A stretch of 64,000 nt of DNA. Source: Archegozetes longisetosus. Its lineage: Eukaryota; Arthropoda; Arachnida; Sarcoptiformes; Trhypochthoniidae. Under the pieces are notes generated by a model. That model was not told where the DNA came from. It made no database searches and saw nothing but the letters and a program-made list of their open reading frames with translations. Within the stretch, counting starts at the first letter, position 1. Each line of letters opens with the position of its first letter. The stretch spans positions 4,154,001-4,218,000 of the forward strand of contig JAEMBT020000001.1 of assembly GCA_018873245.2 (NCBI GenBank), read 5' to 3'. The translations under genes were made by a program, and so were the position numbers. Positions 1-11,732 of the stretch are shown here, in pieces.

Positions 1-2335
1 GTTTTAAGAATAGTGCAGTTTAACGCAACTTGAAAACTGACAGAAGTTAAGCTAAAAATATAAGCTCATGCTCAGTGCTGGTAGCCAAGTTGATCAGAAA
101 GCTAAAAGTCTGAAATGAAATACTAAGAATTTTCGGGAAAGACGCTAATCAGTATTCAAATCTCTACGAAATTGTCATAAGAATTTTAATTGATATTAAT
201 GCAACGATAAGCAGTCAATTATTGCATCGAATAGTTTCAAAATTATTTGCAACATTTATTTTCAGTACAAACCTACACCTAAGCTTCAAAAAAAATCTCC
301 TGATGGTTATAGTCCTTCATTCACTGCTTACAGCTATACTCGCGTTCCAACCACTTGTTAATTAACCCAATTTTTGATTAATTTCAACTTCCAAAAAGTT
401 ATGTCTGTCACATCTAGATTACATATACCGGTATGCATTTAAATAATTCTTTATTAGAACTCAATAATAAGTGAAAATATAATGAACTTTTGAACGTTCA
501 GGTGATGATGTGACCACTTGAATACTTAATAACCAGACTACTTTTGGCGCTAAATCTGGAATTAATGAATAAATACTCATACTATTTTAATATATGAAGA
601 AGAGAGTAAGACCTCAGATCTTTTGAGAAAAATTTGTAACTCTTATGAATTTATAGGAAGGAAAGAATTTTTACATAAAGATATAATCTTCAAATCGTAT
701 TACCCCATCAGTTAAGGAGGAGTAAGTCGAAATGGCCCATAAAAGTCTAGTGATGGATCAAATCGATAATACTTGTAGAAGAAAATCGAAGGCCGAAAAA
801 ATTTGGACTATGCCTGTTCGTTTAAAAGATATGTTCACTCTTGCATAATTAACGTTCAACTGAGTTCTGAGCGGGTGGAGTATATTAAAAATCATGTGAC
901 AGATGAAATCAATACTTCATGAAGAGATAAATCAAAATATATCAATATTTATTGGTATTACACATCCATTCATAAAATACATACATTTTGATTATAATTC
1001 ATGTTTTAACATAAACTGAGTGAGCGAGTCTTACTATTGATTCCTTCATCTTGGAATTTAGAATAAATAATACCTTTAGTAAATTTATCACTCATTCAAT
1101 AAAAAAGAAAAATACGGTTTAAACTTACTCTTCCATTAGTTCAGTTTTTATTTAAATATGTATTAGAATTAAAATGAGCACTTTACAACCTACATGGCTC
1201 ATTATTATCGATATATTTCGATTTTTCGCAACGAATAATATTGATTTTCTTAACGATCAATCAATTTGTTTGATTATTAAGATTAACTTAGAATTTCTCC
1301 AAATTTTTGGATCACACTGACTATAAGCAAAAATGTTTATCTTTATAAATATGCAGTCAACCTCTGTAATATTAAAACACAATTAAATATTGAATTAAAG
1401 GTCTAGAGAACTAATGGAAAATCACTAAAAAATTATCTGTTACATCATCATCATTGTTATTTTTATTATTATTAGAAACTACCTAAAAAGTAAAAAAAGA
1501 TTAAAAACATTTTGTCCGCAAAAACTTACAATTTTCCTCAAAAATAATTTTTTCATTCTTATCTTCACAATTTAAGATAATTTTAGCGTTTGTTCGTTAA
1601 CTTTTGATTCAGCGTCGAAGAGTCATCGCAATGCTTAATTTCGCAAAAGTTTTCAATTTCTAATTCATTTATAAGTTAGTTTTCTCATTAATTGAATGAA
1701 ATTATTTTGTTATTAGTGACATTAATAGAATATTAATATCTCCATAATTAGGTCTATATTCCAAGTCTTTTCGAAATAAAGCCTGGGAATTACATTGAGT
1801 TAATTAGAATTCGAAAATAAACTTGAAAAATACACATCGAAACAAAAATCAGAAATTATGGCTGAGGTTTTCAATGACAAAGCTGTCCTTCAGTTCTTAA
1901 CTTAGATTAGAAAATTGCAAAACTTTTAGTATTAGACTTGCACAAACAATTAGATTAGTATTTATCAGTATATTAAAAATGTTGTTAATAACTAATAATA
2001 ATATAATTGATCAATCCATTTCTTAAGTTTATTATTCACAGACTTTCACACAAATAAATTATATTTTTTTTGAACTTTTTTTTCAAATATTTGATTGCTT
2101 TCAAGCTATAATCGGCTCAGTGTTTCTGTAAATTTTACTATATTTCCCATATTTTACTTAAAAAATTTGGACAAAGTTACTGTAAACAACTTCGTCACTA
2201 TTCTTGTGAATCTTGACTATATGAGACATTGCTAGTGCTCATAATTATCGATCTGTTCGAATAGTGGACCATATACAGAGAATTCATATGAGTGTCAACT
2301 CATTTAGCTAGTTTAACATACGAAGCTCTTGTTCT
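1..2335. other. AT-rich intergenic stretch, nothing recognised
   Basis: No open frame of useful length, no splice-consistent exon chain and no terminal-repeat pair was recognised. The composition is uniformly AT-rich like other spacers here. Confidence 0.6.
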
Positions 2336-2655
2336 CTACATCCGGTTAGTTCCCAAAACTTTTTGACAGTTCGGACATTTATGCTTCACGTCAATACATC
2401 CCGGTTTGCATTCACAAGGCATCGGCAACAATGCACTAATGAAAACACGCATTAATTCATGAAAATACTGATTAGAAAGTTTAAATCCTGTTCAACTCAC
2501 AGAAGACAGCAGACACAGAATGCAAACCAAGCGCAACATCGATACACTTCTTCGACTTCAGTATCACTTTCTTTATTACAATTGGGGCAAATGACACGCA
2601 CCGAATATCCGCCTGAGTTTTTGATCATTTCTGATATCGTTTCAGTTCTGCTCAT
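2336..2655 (-). CDS. LITAF-domain membrane-associated zinc protein (two exons)
   Basis: An 84-residue protein from exon 1 (2655 to 2501) and exon 2 (2435 to 2336). The 65-bp intron has GT (GTGAGT) and AG (TTCATTAG) ends and the codon phase is kept. The product has the LITAF arrangement: CPNC at residues 23-26, a short Cys-rich hydrophobic stretch around residues 40-56, then HKCPNC at 70-75 followed by VLG. In the LITAF/SIMPLE/CDIP1 family the two half-sites bind one zinc and the hydrophobic part dips into endosomal or lysosomal membranes. Most relatives carry a Pro-rich N-terminal tail with sorting motifs. This one has only about 20 residues before the domain, so it is a minimal form. The ATG at 2655 is the first in frame. 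No neighbour suggests a specific pathway. Confidence 0.88.
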
Positions 2656-3229
2656 GTTTGAATACGTTTAAATTACAAATCATTAACACTAAAGCTGTAC
2701 ACAAATTGTATTTTATCAACACTTAGTGAAGACAACATCTGAATAAATACATTTCAGAATACAGTATTGAACACAATAGGATATATTGCTTATCAGTCAA
2801 TTTTTCTCACAATATAAAGCTATTGATCATGATTTCTATTTTTCGTGCATTGATCAAAAGATATTTCAATAAAATATTTTTAAACGAATTACATAAATGT
2901 CAAAATATTGCAAGTTTCTATACAATTCTCAATTTAATAAGGGAGAACATTTTTTTCACATCTTAGTATAAGATAATCATAACTAAATGCTTTTGGCTTT
3001 AAATGTGTTTATGAGTTACACTTTAGAATTGATATTGTCATTATTAGTCTAATAATGTGAATGAGTTGAGTAAATCTAAAACTCTTCATTACACAAATTG
3101 AGTGAGCGGTAAAAGCAAATCTAAATTCCAAAGTTAAAATTTAGAATTTATTTACAATAAATTTGCTAGATATAATATACAAACAAACAAAAATTGAGAG
3201 CTAAATTAATGAATAGAAAAAAATTGTAG
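2656..3229. other. AT-rich spacer, nothing recognised
   Basis: About 570 bp between the LITAF gene and a stretch of decayed coding sequence. No supported gene or repeat was seen. Confidence 0.5.
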
Positions 3230-4495
3230 ATATGTTGCAACTCCAATATCTTTTATCAATACATCAATATCAAAGTTCAGGCTCAAGTTCCGTGAAGTTT
3301 TTAGAGTCTGCTTTTGAAGCAGAGTCCACTTTGCACCTTTAACTGATCTGGCAGTCAATTGTGATTTTGATTTAAGACTATCTTTTTCTGATTTCGGACT
3401 TCATTTACTCGAATGCTCGTCAATAGTTCCTGAAGTGATAGCTTTGGGTGCTGAACCAGTTTTTTCTTCATCTTCTCCTGGTGTTGCTTCCTCTTTATTC
3501 TTATTTTAACCTGGGTTTACAATCTTATTGGAATTTGATTGAAATTTTTAAAGACAAAATATCAATAATAATACCAATCACCATCGGAAGTAGCAAAAGT
3601 ATAATTATTATAATGACCAAAGAACTATTGGAAGACTGTTGATCAGGATGTGAACATGTGTAAAGATCTGTGAGATTAAACTATTGACAAAAAATAGACG
3701 AAAATCTTGCAGAGTTCATTGAGTTATTCAGTCGTAGATAGAAATGAAATAACAAAACGTTAAAACTCTTACTTTGGGATCGATTTTAAACAGATATAGT
3801 TTCCACCAATTACTATACTGATAATTTTATAAAATTCGTATTTATCTTCGATAACGAATCATTCTTTTCAACTGGTCAGACCGAAGACTGTCATTTCAGT
3901 GAATTCATACCGAATTGTATTTCTATCACATGAATGCATGTCACTAAAAAAGTGATCGGATGGCATAACCAAATTTCTAATCAGAATAATGTTCTTCCTT
4001 TAAATGTGGACAAAGTAAGTATATAGTCAGATCGACTGATTCTTTGAACTACTTATCCAAGAATCCTAAAGTCAGATATTAACTCGTCAAGTAGAATCAA
4101 TTAATTATATTTTGATAAACACATTAGTATAAAATCATCTAATTTCCTTATTCACGAGAGTCATATTAATAGTGAGATAATATAGTTTATTTTTAAGACT
4201 CTCAAGACTTAAATTACTCCCATAAATAAAGGTTTGTATTGTTTTGTAGTAATGAAAGAATCTGCTTACTGTTTCTGCAGGAAATATATGCGTTCGGAAC
4301 ATACATGATTGCGATCTTGTCATATCTAAATTCGATCTCAACTTCCCACTGGTCAAGTTGACTCAATAGTTTTGAGCGTAGATGGGTGTTTGATGAATGA
4401 AGAATTTTATTTAGGTCCAAATGATCGATAGTGTTTGAAAGTGTCGACGTATAAGAAGGTTTGTTAAATCGATAGAAAATGAACAAAAAGCCCAT
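3230..4495 (-). pseudogene. possible decayed membrane-protein exons
   Basis: On the minus strand there are several coding-like blocks that cannot be joined cleanly. A block at about 4495-4214 and a partly overlapping one in another frame (4356-4135) have no clear domain. A third block at about 3650-3530 encodes a Ser/Asn-rich segment followed by a strongly hydrophobic helix rich in Ile and Leu, then stops. Just beyond, at about 3520-3410, another frame gives a Glu/Gly/Pro/Lys-rich tail interrupted by a stop. Together this looks like a single-pass membrane protein broken by frameshifts, but it could be chance. No family was recognised. Confidence 0.22.
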
Positions 4496-5930
4496 GTCTT
4501 TCTGCTCAATTCAAACACCTGCAGCTTCGATAAGTTTCTGCACTGGTTTTATTCTCTTTTGGATGCTCTTCACAGATACAATTGCCAGTAATAAAGGCCA
4601 GACCATTGTATCAATAAAGCTAAAATCTCGAATAGTTTGAAAAGTAGATTTGATGGACTAATGAGAAGTTTGAAATGTTGATTAAAAAGTTTGAATGAAG
4701 CAGAAATTAGTTCAGCCGAACACTTGAGAGGTGAATCCAAATCTGTCATCCATTGTTAAAAACACTGCTACCCATTGACTTATTAAAAAATTGATGACTA
4801 GTTTTCGAATAGAAATTTTTGCTCACTCCAGACCTAATATTCTTCTAACAGCTTTAGCTCAAGCGTTTCCACATTAAGCTTCTAAGTTTTGCATTCTGAA
4901 TCGGCTCTCGTTTAATTAATGTTGACGCAACGAAATAACCAGTGCAGTAGCCAGGAATTTTGATCTGGGAATCTAAAAGTCTGAAATTGAACGCTCTGAT
5001 TTATGGATGCAAATGCATACCAACACTAATATATCTGTTAATTTATTATCAAACCTTTATTAATGTTTGACAATAAGTGATCGATTGATTATAATTTCAA
5101 AGTTTTTGTGCAATTTTCTTTCAGTATAGACCTACGCTTTAATTTTTAAAAAATCTCTGGATACCTAGCCTTAGTTGGCTACGACTGTAGAAACTACCCA
5201 AATATTTCATCTTTTAATATATCCTTAATGTGATTCTACTGGAGGCTCACAACTTTGAGTTCTGATTTATCATTGAGAATGTCTACATTGGCAGTGTTTC
5301 GATTAGTGGTGTTCTCATAAAAAAGTTATATTAATACTCGAATTGCATTGATAGATAAGAATACTTGAAGTAAATAAGTATTGACCAAGATATATAACCA
5401 AGTTACTGATCGATTTGGCTTATAAAACTCTAACAGAATAAACATGTTTTAGTTTAGTGTGATCAAGACGTTCGAAGCCTCCTTACCTAATCTAACTTAA
5501 CTAAATATACGACCAATATCACTAATTTAAACTAAAATAAGTTAGATAAGAAGAATGCTAGACATGAGAGAACACTGTTATGCCCTTTGCCTACATCAAC
5601 CCAACTTTAGTCTGTGAACTTTTAGTACTCTATAAATTACTGACAATTTTATTCGTTGAGTTTATTTCTGATTAATATTGAAATAATTTAAAATTTAATG
5701 TGATATTCATTTCAATTTTTTACCATCACTCTCGATACGAAAGAAATTATTAATCATTTAAGATATGATTATCGAGAAAACCTTACAAACAGTAAAATCG
5801 CATAATCTTTTCATTTAAGTTGCTTTTCTAGCAATGCATTAAAAAGTCTTAGCACACTAGCAGAAGACTGACGGATAGTCAGATTAAAATATATCAATTA
5901 ATTACTTATTGCTCTAGTTTTAAGTAAATA
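4496..5930. other. AT-rich spacer upstream of the Lys-rich gene
   Basis: No ORF, exon chain or terminal inverted repeat was recognised. The last 100 bp would contain the 5' UTR and promoter of the gene starting at 5931, but no clear TATA or initiator motif stood out. Confidence 0.5.
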
Positions 5931-6623
5931 ATGGCTTCAATCGGTAGTCAATCAACAAAATCAATAAATAGTCAGGCACTGACTGCTGTTGAAGACTTGG
6001 TGGATGATAATGTTGACAATAGTAATAAAGTGAATCAAACTTCTATTAACCAATGTTTTGATGACACCAGTAATGATTCAGTCGATCCGTCCATTGAATA
6101 CGATCTGATTATTGATGAAAACAGTTTCGATTCATTCTTCTCGACAACCGATGATAAAACTGGCGATAAAGCTGTTGAGAAAGAATTCGGCAATGAGGTC
6201 AAGACCAATGAAAATGAGATTCTACCAAAGAATAACAACAATAGTTACGATATTGGTGACAGTCATCAAGTCTCGAAGACTGGATCTGTTGTTGAACCCA
6301 ATTCAGTCGAATCGGAGAAACAGAACAATATGAGAAAGTATAAGAAGAATGTCGAAAAAACTGTGGAAAAAGTAGCAAAAGATGTAAAGACTTTTAACGA
6401 GAAAAAGAAACGAAAACTCAATGGAAAGAAAGGGAAAAAAGTTTCGGTCAAAATGTCTGCTGCTATTAAGAAATCGAGCAAAAAGAGCCGTCCAAAATTT
6501 TATTCAATGTTCGGCGATATCGATGATAGTATTGAGTCGAATGAGTTCGAAAAACTGTATTCGTTGCAGTGCAAGAATTGGTTCAAACGCCAAACTCGTT
6601 TGAAGACTAAACAAATGAATTAA
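5931..6623 (+). CDS. Lys-rich, probably disordered nuclear protein of unknown function
   Basis: An intact 230-residue single-exon frame that starts at ATG 5931 and ends TAA. I do not recognise it. The N-terminal half (about residues 1-125) is acidic and rich in Asn, Ser and Asp, as expected of a disordered region. From about residue 130 to 190 it becomes very basic, with blocks such as KKKRKLNGKKGKK and KKSSKKSRPK that would serve as nuclear localisation signals. The C-terminal 40 residues contain an Asp/Glu patch and then a Trp/Arg-containing basic end (NWFKRQTRLK). Codon use has more C and G than the flanking spacer, which supports a real gene. The KNWFKRQTR end faintly resembles a homeodomain recognition helix, but no homeodomain is present. 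A nucleolar or chromatin role is a guess from composition. Confidence 0.7.
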   Translation: MASIGSQSTKSINSQALTAVEDLVDDNVDNSNKVNQTSINQCFDDTSNDSVDPSIEYDLIIDENSFDSFFSTTDDKTGDKAVEKEFGNEVKTNENEILPKNNNNSYDIGDSHQVSKTGSVVEPNSVESEKQNNMRKYKKNVEKTVEKVAKDVKTFNEKKKRKLNGKKGKKVSVKMSAAIKKSSKKSRPKFYSMFGDIDDSIESNEFEKLYSLQCKNWFKRQTRLKTKQMN

Positions 6624-7126
6624 TATTAACTAATATTTAAGTACTTGTTAAATGACTTGATTTTACAGGTAATTATTTTATTGATTATATATTTGCCAGT
6701 ATATACAAACAAATAAATCCCAAAACTTTTAAGTGTGATGTCTAACAAAATAAGTTTCCAAAAATTTGTACAAATACGAACACTTATTATCTTAGAAATA
6801 ACATTAAAGATTTAATTTTCCACTCATATGGTAGGTTGCTAAATACCAATACTCAAGACTGCTTTACTCATTATATCAATTTAGTTTATGTATTAAATAA
6901 ATTTTTTCATAATTCATTTATTATTATTCTATTAATTCTACTTCTAAATCATTCAGGTTTTTGAAATAATCATAAAAACATAGCTAGTTTAAAATTAAAG
7001 ATTTAAATCAATCTTATTAGGATAAAACTGAATAATCATCTGTGATTTATAATATAAAGTAAATCACGAATGATAATGGCTTGCAGGAGCATCAAATATG
7101 AGAATACTATAGAAAATGATGAAGTT
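6624..7126. other. intergenic spacer between convergent genes
   Basis: This 500-bp AT-rich stretch lies between the 3' ends of the Lys-rich gene (plus) and the Gly/His-rich peptide gene (minus). AATAAA-like sequences (for example near 6711 and 6895) could serve as polyadenylation signals. Nothing else is recognised. Confidence 0.5.
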
Positions 7127-7570
7127 TTACCACAAGTCTTCTCCTTTGCCATCATATGATTGAACCACTTTGGCGTGATGTACAGGTATTGTGTGATGCA
7201 CAGGTATTGCTTTATGTTTAGGCTTAGCATTGATGATATAAATATGTTTTGGTTCGCTATGTTGTTTTTGTGGTATATAAATTGGAATTGGTATATATTG
7301 GACCTTCTCTTCGTAATGCTCGTCACCACCACCACCTCCACTGCTTCCTCCAATAATTATTATGTCTCCCTTATGTTTCTTATGTCCAGATTGAATAACA
7401 ATTGGGCCGTGACCTCCACCGCCGTACCTTTCAATTGAAACAATTTTGATATTGACTAATCATTTAAAAACATTATTATTTAAAAAATGTACAAACCATC
7501 CGCCACTCTTCACAAAAACTATATTTAAGAGTAAAATAATTAATATAAACGTAACATTTCGGTTGTTCAT
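7127..7570 (-). CDS. secreted Gly/His-rich peptide, cuticle- or silk-like (two exons)
   Basis: A 124-residue protein from exon 1 (7570 to 7497) and exon 2 (7427 to 7127), joined across a 69-bp GT-AG intron with the phase kept (Gly-Trp-Tyr at the junction). Residues 1-20 form a signal peptide: a short polar start, a run of Ile/Leu/Val, then VKSGG. The mature part begins GGWYGGGGHG, has a second Gly run (GGSSGGGGG) near residue 60, then alternating Pro/Ile/Tyr (YIPIPIYIP), and ends in a His repeat, IPVHH twice (IPVHHTIPVHHAK). Gly-rich plus His/Tyr composition is typical of arthropod cuticular, cement or silk-like proteins, and some antimicrobial peptides look similar. There is no Rebers-Riddiford consensus. 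The Gly-rich and His-rich parts are in frame with the signal peptide only after splicing, which supports the model. Confidence 0.8.
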
Positions 7571-8674
7571 ATCTAAATGAAGTTAAGGTTTACTTTTTTA
7601 ATAGTATTTGAAAGAATACTATGTTTTCTAAGAAGTTACGCGAAATGTTTCTGTAACATTAGTAACAATAATTGTTTCCTCAGTCATATTTATATATTAC
7701 TCTTTACAAAAGTTAATGACTTTCGTTTTTTATCTATTTTCTTATTTTTAAAAATTTTAATTTTTATTTTCCATAAAGAAAGTGAACTCATCACGCATTG
7801 TATTGTCATCTAAATGCACGACAAACGATAACAAACGATAATAAACGATAGTATCAAATATCCCCGTCATATTAAAAGTTGCATCAAATATTTCAAATGC
7901 ATCAAAAATTAGTCTCAATAGTGATAAGATAATGAAAGGAGGAATCAATTAATGTATTGTTATTCAAAAGAATAAACTCTACGCATTCGTGATACTTATC
8001 AATACAAATATCTAAGTTTGAGTAGACTGTGTCATAAAGAAACTTTTCACAGATATAGTTTATAAATTCATTATTAATATGCTATGGGATAAGTTCTCAG
8101 ATAATTACCTAAAAACACGTTAAGTATAAAGGAGTGTAATTACACAAACTCCTGATAATTGAAATCCCATTAACCCTTATTTTTCAAATTTAAGTCAATA
8201 ATTTAGCAATTATTTACAATGATCAATATATATATATATCAATTGTGTTCATCCCAAAGTTTTGAGAATATTAAAATAGGCATAAAGTAAAGCAATATTC
8301 TAGATCAAACACGAGTTCAGCTCTAGTGATAACATAAGAGCTCAAAAGTTAAAAAGTACCAGAGTTCAAAGTCTTAGTACTGATTGAGTACACTTGCGAA
8401 GCATTGCAAAAGATAACTCTTTTATATCAATAGTTATCTAAACAAAAACAGTCTTTGCTATCCTTTAGTTTGGATTGTTTGTTAGTTTCAAAGTTGAAAA
8501 GTTTCACTTGAAAAGGACTGAAATCTAGATTTAATAATCGACTTCAGTTTAAGCTAATTGAAAGTTAAAAATAGATTGAAATTTATTGATTCAAATAAAA
8601 ATCTCATCAATAAGATTGTATTAATTATTATAACAGTTAAGAGTTAATTTATTTGAAACTAAAGCTAAATTAAA
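7571..8674. other. intergenic spacer
   Basis: This is AT-rich sequence between two minus-strand genes. It includes a short (TA)n tract near 8228-8239. A plus-strand open frame at 7577-7813 was judged to be chance. No other feature was seen. Confidence 0.5.
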
Positions 8675-9648
8675 TTAAGAGTCATAATCATAGAAGCCTT
8701 TGCCAGATTTACGTCCGAGACGTCCTTCAGCTACCATTTTTTCAATCAATGGAGACTTATAAACATTCAGACTCGGGTCATTTCTTGCAAGCCATGCATC
8801 GGCCACAAACTTTCCAGTATCCAGACCTGTCACGTCCATCAACTCGAACGGCCCCATAGGATAGCCTGCACCTAACTTCATGGCAGTGTCGATATCTTTA
8901 ATAGAAGCGTCTCCTCTTTCAAACATTTGGACCGCTTGTTGCATGTAAGGAATCAGTAGTCGATTAACTATGAATCCAGGCGTGTCTTTGCAGATCACAC
9001 TAACTTTTCCGATATCCATCACAAACTGTTCCAACGATTTTACAGTCTCGGCATTTGTTCCGTCAATCACTTTGACTATCTCAACGAGTTTCATGAGCGG
9101 CACTGGATTGAAGAAGTGAAGACCTCCGTAACGTTCTTTACAGTCAACATTTACTCCAATTTGTTCGCATGATAGCGAAGAAGTATTTGTTACAAATATT
9201 ACTGAATTGTTGCCTCGAAATTGCTGACAAAGATCTTTAAACAGTTTTTGTTTTGCGTCTAATAGCTCAGGTATTGCTTCGATAATCAACAAGTTTTGAT
9301 CAGATGTTGGCTTAATTTCTTGAGAAAAATTAATACTATTAACAACTTGTTCAACACTTTCAATATTAATGCGCTTTTTTGAATGTAGTTTTTTACGCTC
9401 TGCTCGATTGTCTTCTTAGCGATTTCTAGTTGTTTTGAGTTCACGTCTTGCAATGTTATCGAATTAAATTTACCCGAAGTAGCACACGATTGAGCCACAC
9501 CAGAACCCATTAAACCTGAACCAATAACAAGTACATTTTCAATTCGGTTTAGAGAAGAACTTGTTGAAAATTTCGATTTGATTCCCAAGGAGTCATTAAT
9601 TAAAGTTGAGTTGAGTCTTGAAATTGGTCGCAATAATGAAGTTAACAT
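8675..9648 (-). CDS. HADH: mitochondrial 3-hydroxyacyl-CoA dehydrogenase, with an apparent 1-bp frameshift
   Basis: It oxidises L-3-hydroxyacyl-CoA to 3-ketoacyl-CoA with NAD+ in the third step of mitochondrial beta-oxidation. The start at ATG 9648 gives about 35 residues rich in Ser, Arg and Leu without acidic residues, a likely mitochondrial presequence. The Rossmann motif GSGLMGSG follows at residues 43-50. Later come NTSSL, the catalytic-His segment GLHFFNPVP, KDTPGFIVNRLL, AGYPMGPFEL and a C-terminal GKGFYDY. The frame breaks at a run of six T on the plus strand (9375-9380). One more base there would give a continuous protein of about 324 residues, close to the roughly 314 of vertebrate HADH. 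Every conserved block on both sides is intact, so either a homopolymer sequencing error or a very recent null is likely. No intron was found. Confidence 0.9.
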
Positions 9649-10829
9649 TGTTATATATTTCGTTCAATTCAATTTTTGTTCGACTTTTTAGCAAAATATT
9701 ATTGATATTAGGAAAAATTATTAACTCAAGAACTACCTGTTAAAATCTCAAAAAAGCAAAGTTAACCTTAGTTTTAAATAAAGTTAAACTATTAAATCGT
9801 GATTTTTGTATTATTGACTAGTTTTCAACAAACCGTCGTGAACGACATTTAACGATATTTACTAATCTCAACGATGAAAGTCTTACTTTATGTTTGTTTA
9901 TCTTAGTATAACTCAAATACGTATCATTAAAATGATTTTCCCTTGACTTTATCAAGAATTTAGCCTTGAATTGATACGACTAACAGTGCATTCATATCTG
10001 CATACAAGAGACAGCGTTTGGCAGTTGATAGTGTCGAATACGCTTATAAAACTAGTTTTATATTTTGCCCTGCTGAACTGTAGAAAATCTGTTCGTCTTT
10101 TCATTTTTTGTATTTGATTCACTGCTATATACTCAGAACCCACTTGAGGCTCAGCTAAAACTAGAAAGATAATTGTGCGACAATAAGGTATTGAAAGATA
10201 ACCATCAAAATAGCAAAATGACACTAGCCCTCAGACTTGAGAATAAGTTTGAGTTATACCTCATACCTTCGAGTGCCAGATGACTCTCAAATACCTGTAG
10301 TTCACATATAAGGATTTACTCAATATATTCTTTCTTCTAAAGTAGTTATATTTTTTTCTTATATCATAAATTCTCATTATTAAAAAATGATCATATAAAT
10401 CTTAATACTGACTACTTATTTGATGCAAGACTTCTGGGTGAACTAAATTATTTTGTTCTTTGTAAAAAAAATTCCCCAAAAATTCCAATATTAACTATAC
10501 TGACGAGAGCGTGATTGTCAAAATTTCCAGTCTGATCAAGAAGTTTAGTATAGATATTCGGATTAACACAAGTCGACACTGAAGCTAAAAAACACAAAAT
10601 TCCTAATATGTGCAATTATCAGTATCAACTCATTATAAATAAAAACAAAAAATTGAAGGTGTTGATAAAAAGAATAATTTGGTACTTGTTTTAGTTTTTG
10701 AAACTCAAATTAAGTAAATGAATTAGTGCTCAATTGAGATATAACAACAATAAACTTTCAATATTGAAAATAATAGTAACGTTATTTGTATAGGCGCAAC
10801 AAATTGTTTGATGTGATTAAAAGCCAACA
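9649..10829. other. intergenic spacer upstream of HADH
   Basis: AT-rich. A minus-strand open frame at about 9952-10224 shows no signal peptide, domain or recognisable bias. It should hold the HADH promoter, but no clear motif was seen. Confidence 0.45.
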
Positions 10830-11490
10830 TTTTCTTCAATCTGTCGACTACCAAAATGAAAGAGAGATCAAAAGTGGCAGCAAACACATTGAAGACTCAA
10901 ATACCATCAATCGATTGAACGGAATTCAAAAATAAAGTTACAAAATCCTTTCTTTACAACACAATGTCAGACCTCATAGAAGAGCTTTTAGAGTTGGAAT
11001 TCCTAAAATAGCTATTACGGAGTTTGGAAAAAAAGTTGCTAACTTTGAAGTTTGCAAAAATAAATTATAGCAGACAAGAATGACTCGCTTGATTAGAAAG
11101 GAACTAAAGTAAATACCTTTTTATATCTATTTATTTTCTAATTGATATTTTCCGAAAGGCAAACTGATAGACCAGTACCAACGTCAATTGTGAGTAAAGA
11201 ACTTTTCAACAAAGATCCAGAACCTTTGAATAAATGGCAATTATAAAAAAGAAAACATTACACTCCAGACGCTATTAACTCGGGTAACAAAGTTTGGCTT
11301 TGAATATAATTTTAATTCTGCTAAATTAAACACGTATAAATTGATGAGGAGAGAGCTTAGACTATGAGAAGAATCCTATCGGAGATGAAAAACTAGATGT
11401 TTTTGAGTGGAAAAATGCGAAACAAGCTTTGATGTTGATATTGGAAATATTACGATCAAATACTTACACTTTTTGATCAATCCTATGTGT
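10830..11490 (+). pseudogene. decayed coding blocks, unidentified gene
   Basis: Several coding-like plus-strand blocks occur in different frames, each ended by stops. One at about 10945-11070 includes RRAFRVGIPKIAITEFGKK. One at about 11161-11250 includes DRPVPTSIVSKELFNKDPEP. One at about 11280-11365 includes FGFEYNFNSAKLNTYKLM. One at about 11360-11480 includes NPIGDEKLDVFEWKNAKQ. The mixed Glu/Lys/Pro composition looks more coding than the surrounding spacer. No splice chain joining them was found and no family is recognised, so this may be a dead gene or transposon coding region. Confidence 0.25.
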
Positions 11491-11732
11491 GGATCAGGTT
11501 AAACTTTATTCCGAAGTCCATCCCCAAATATATATTCATTAAAGTTTGAGAAATCAATTTCATAAGATAAATTTTTTTCAAGTGAAACCACTTCTAAATC
11601 AATCGAAAACTTACAAAAATAATTATATTTATATTTAATCAAAAGAATTTTTGAGCTTATTCGAATTGATCTTTCCTTCTACACTAAATATTTGTGAGGT
11701 TAAAAACCATCTCTTCAGAGAAAACGCGGACA

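Noticed and set aside
6035-6481. Minus-strand frames opposite the Lys-rich gene
   Set aside because: Antisense shadows of a well-supported coding frame.
7577-7813. Plus-strand 78-codon frame rich in Phe/Ile/Leu
   Set aside because: Begins just upstream of the oppositely oriented spliced peptide gene, has no conserved pattern and looks like AT-rich chance coding.
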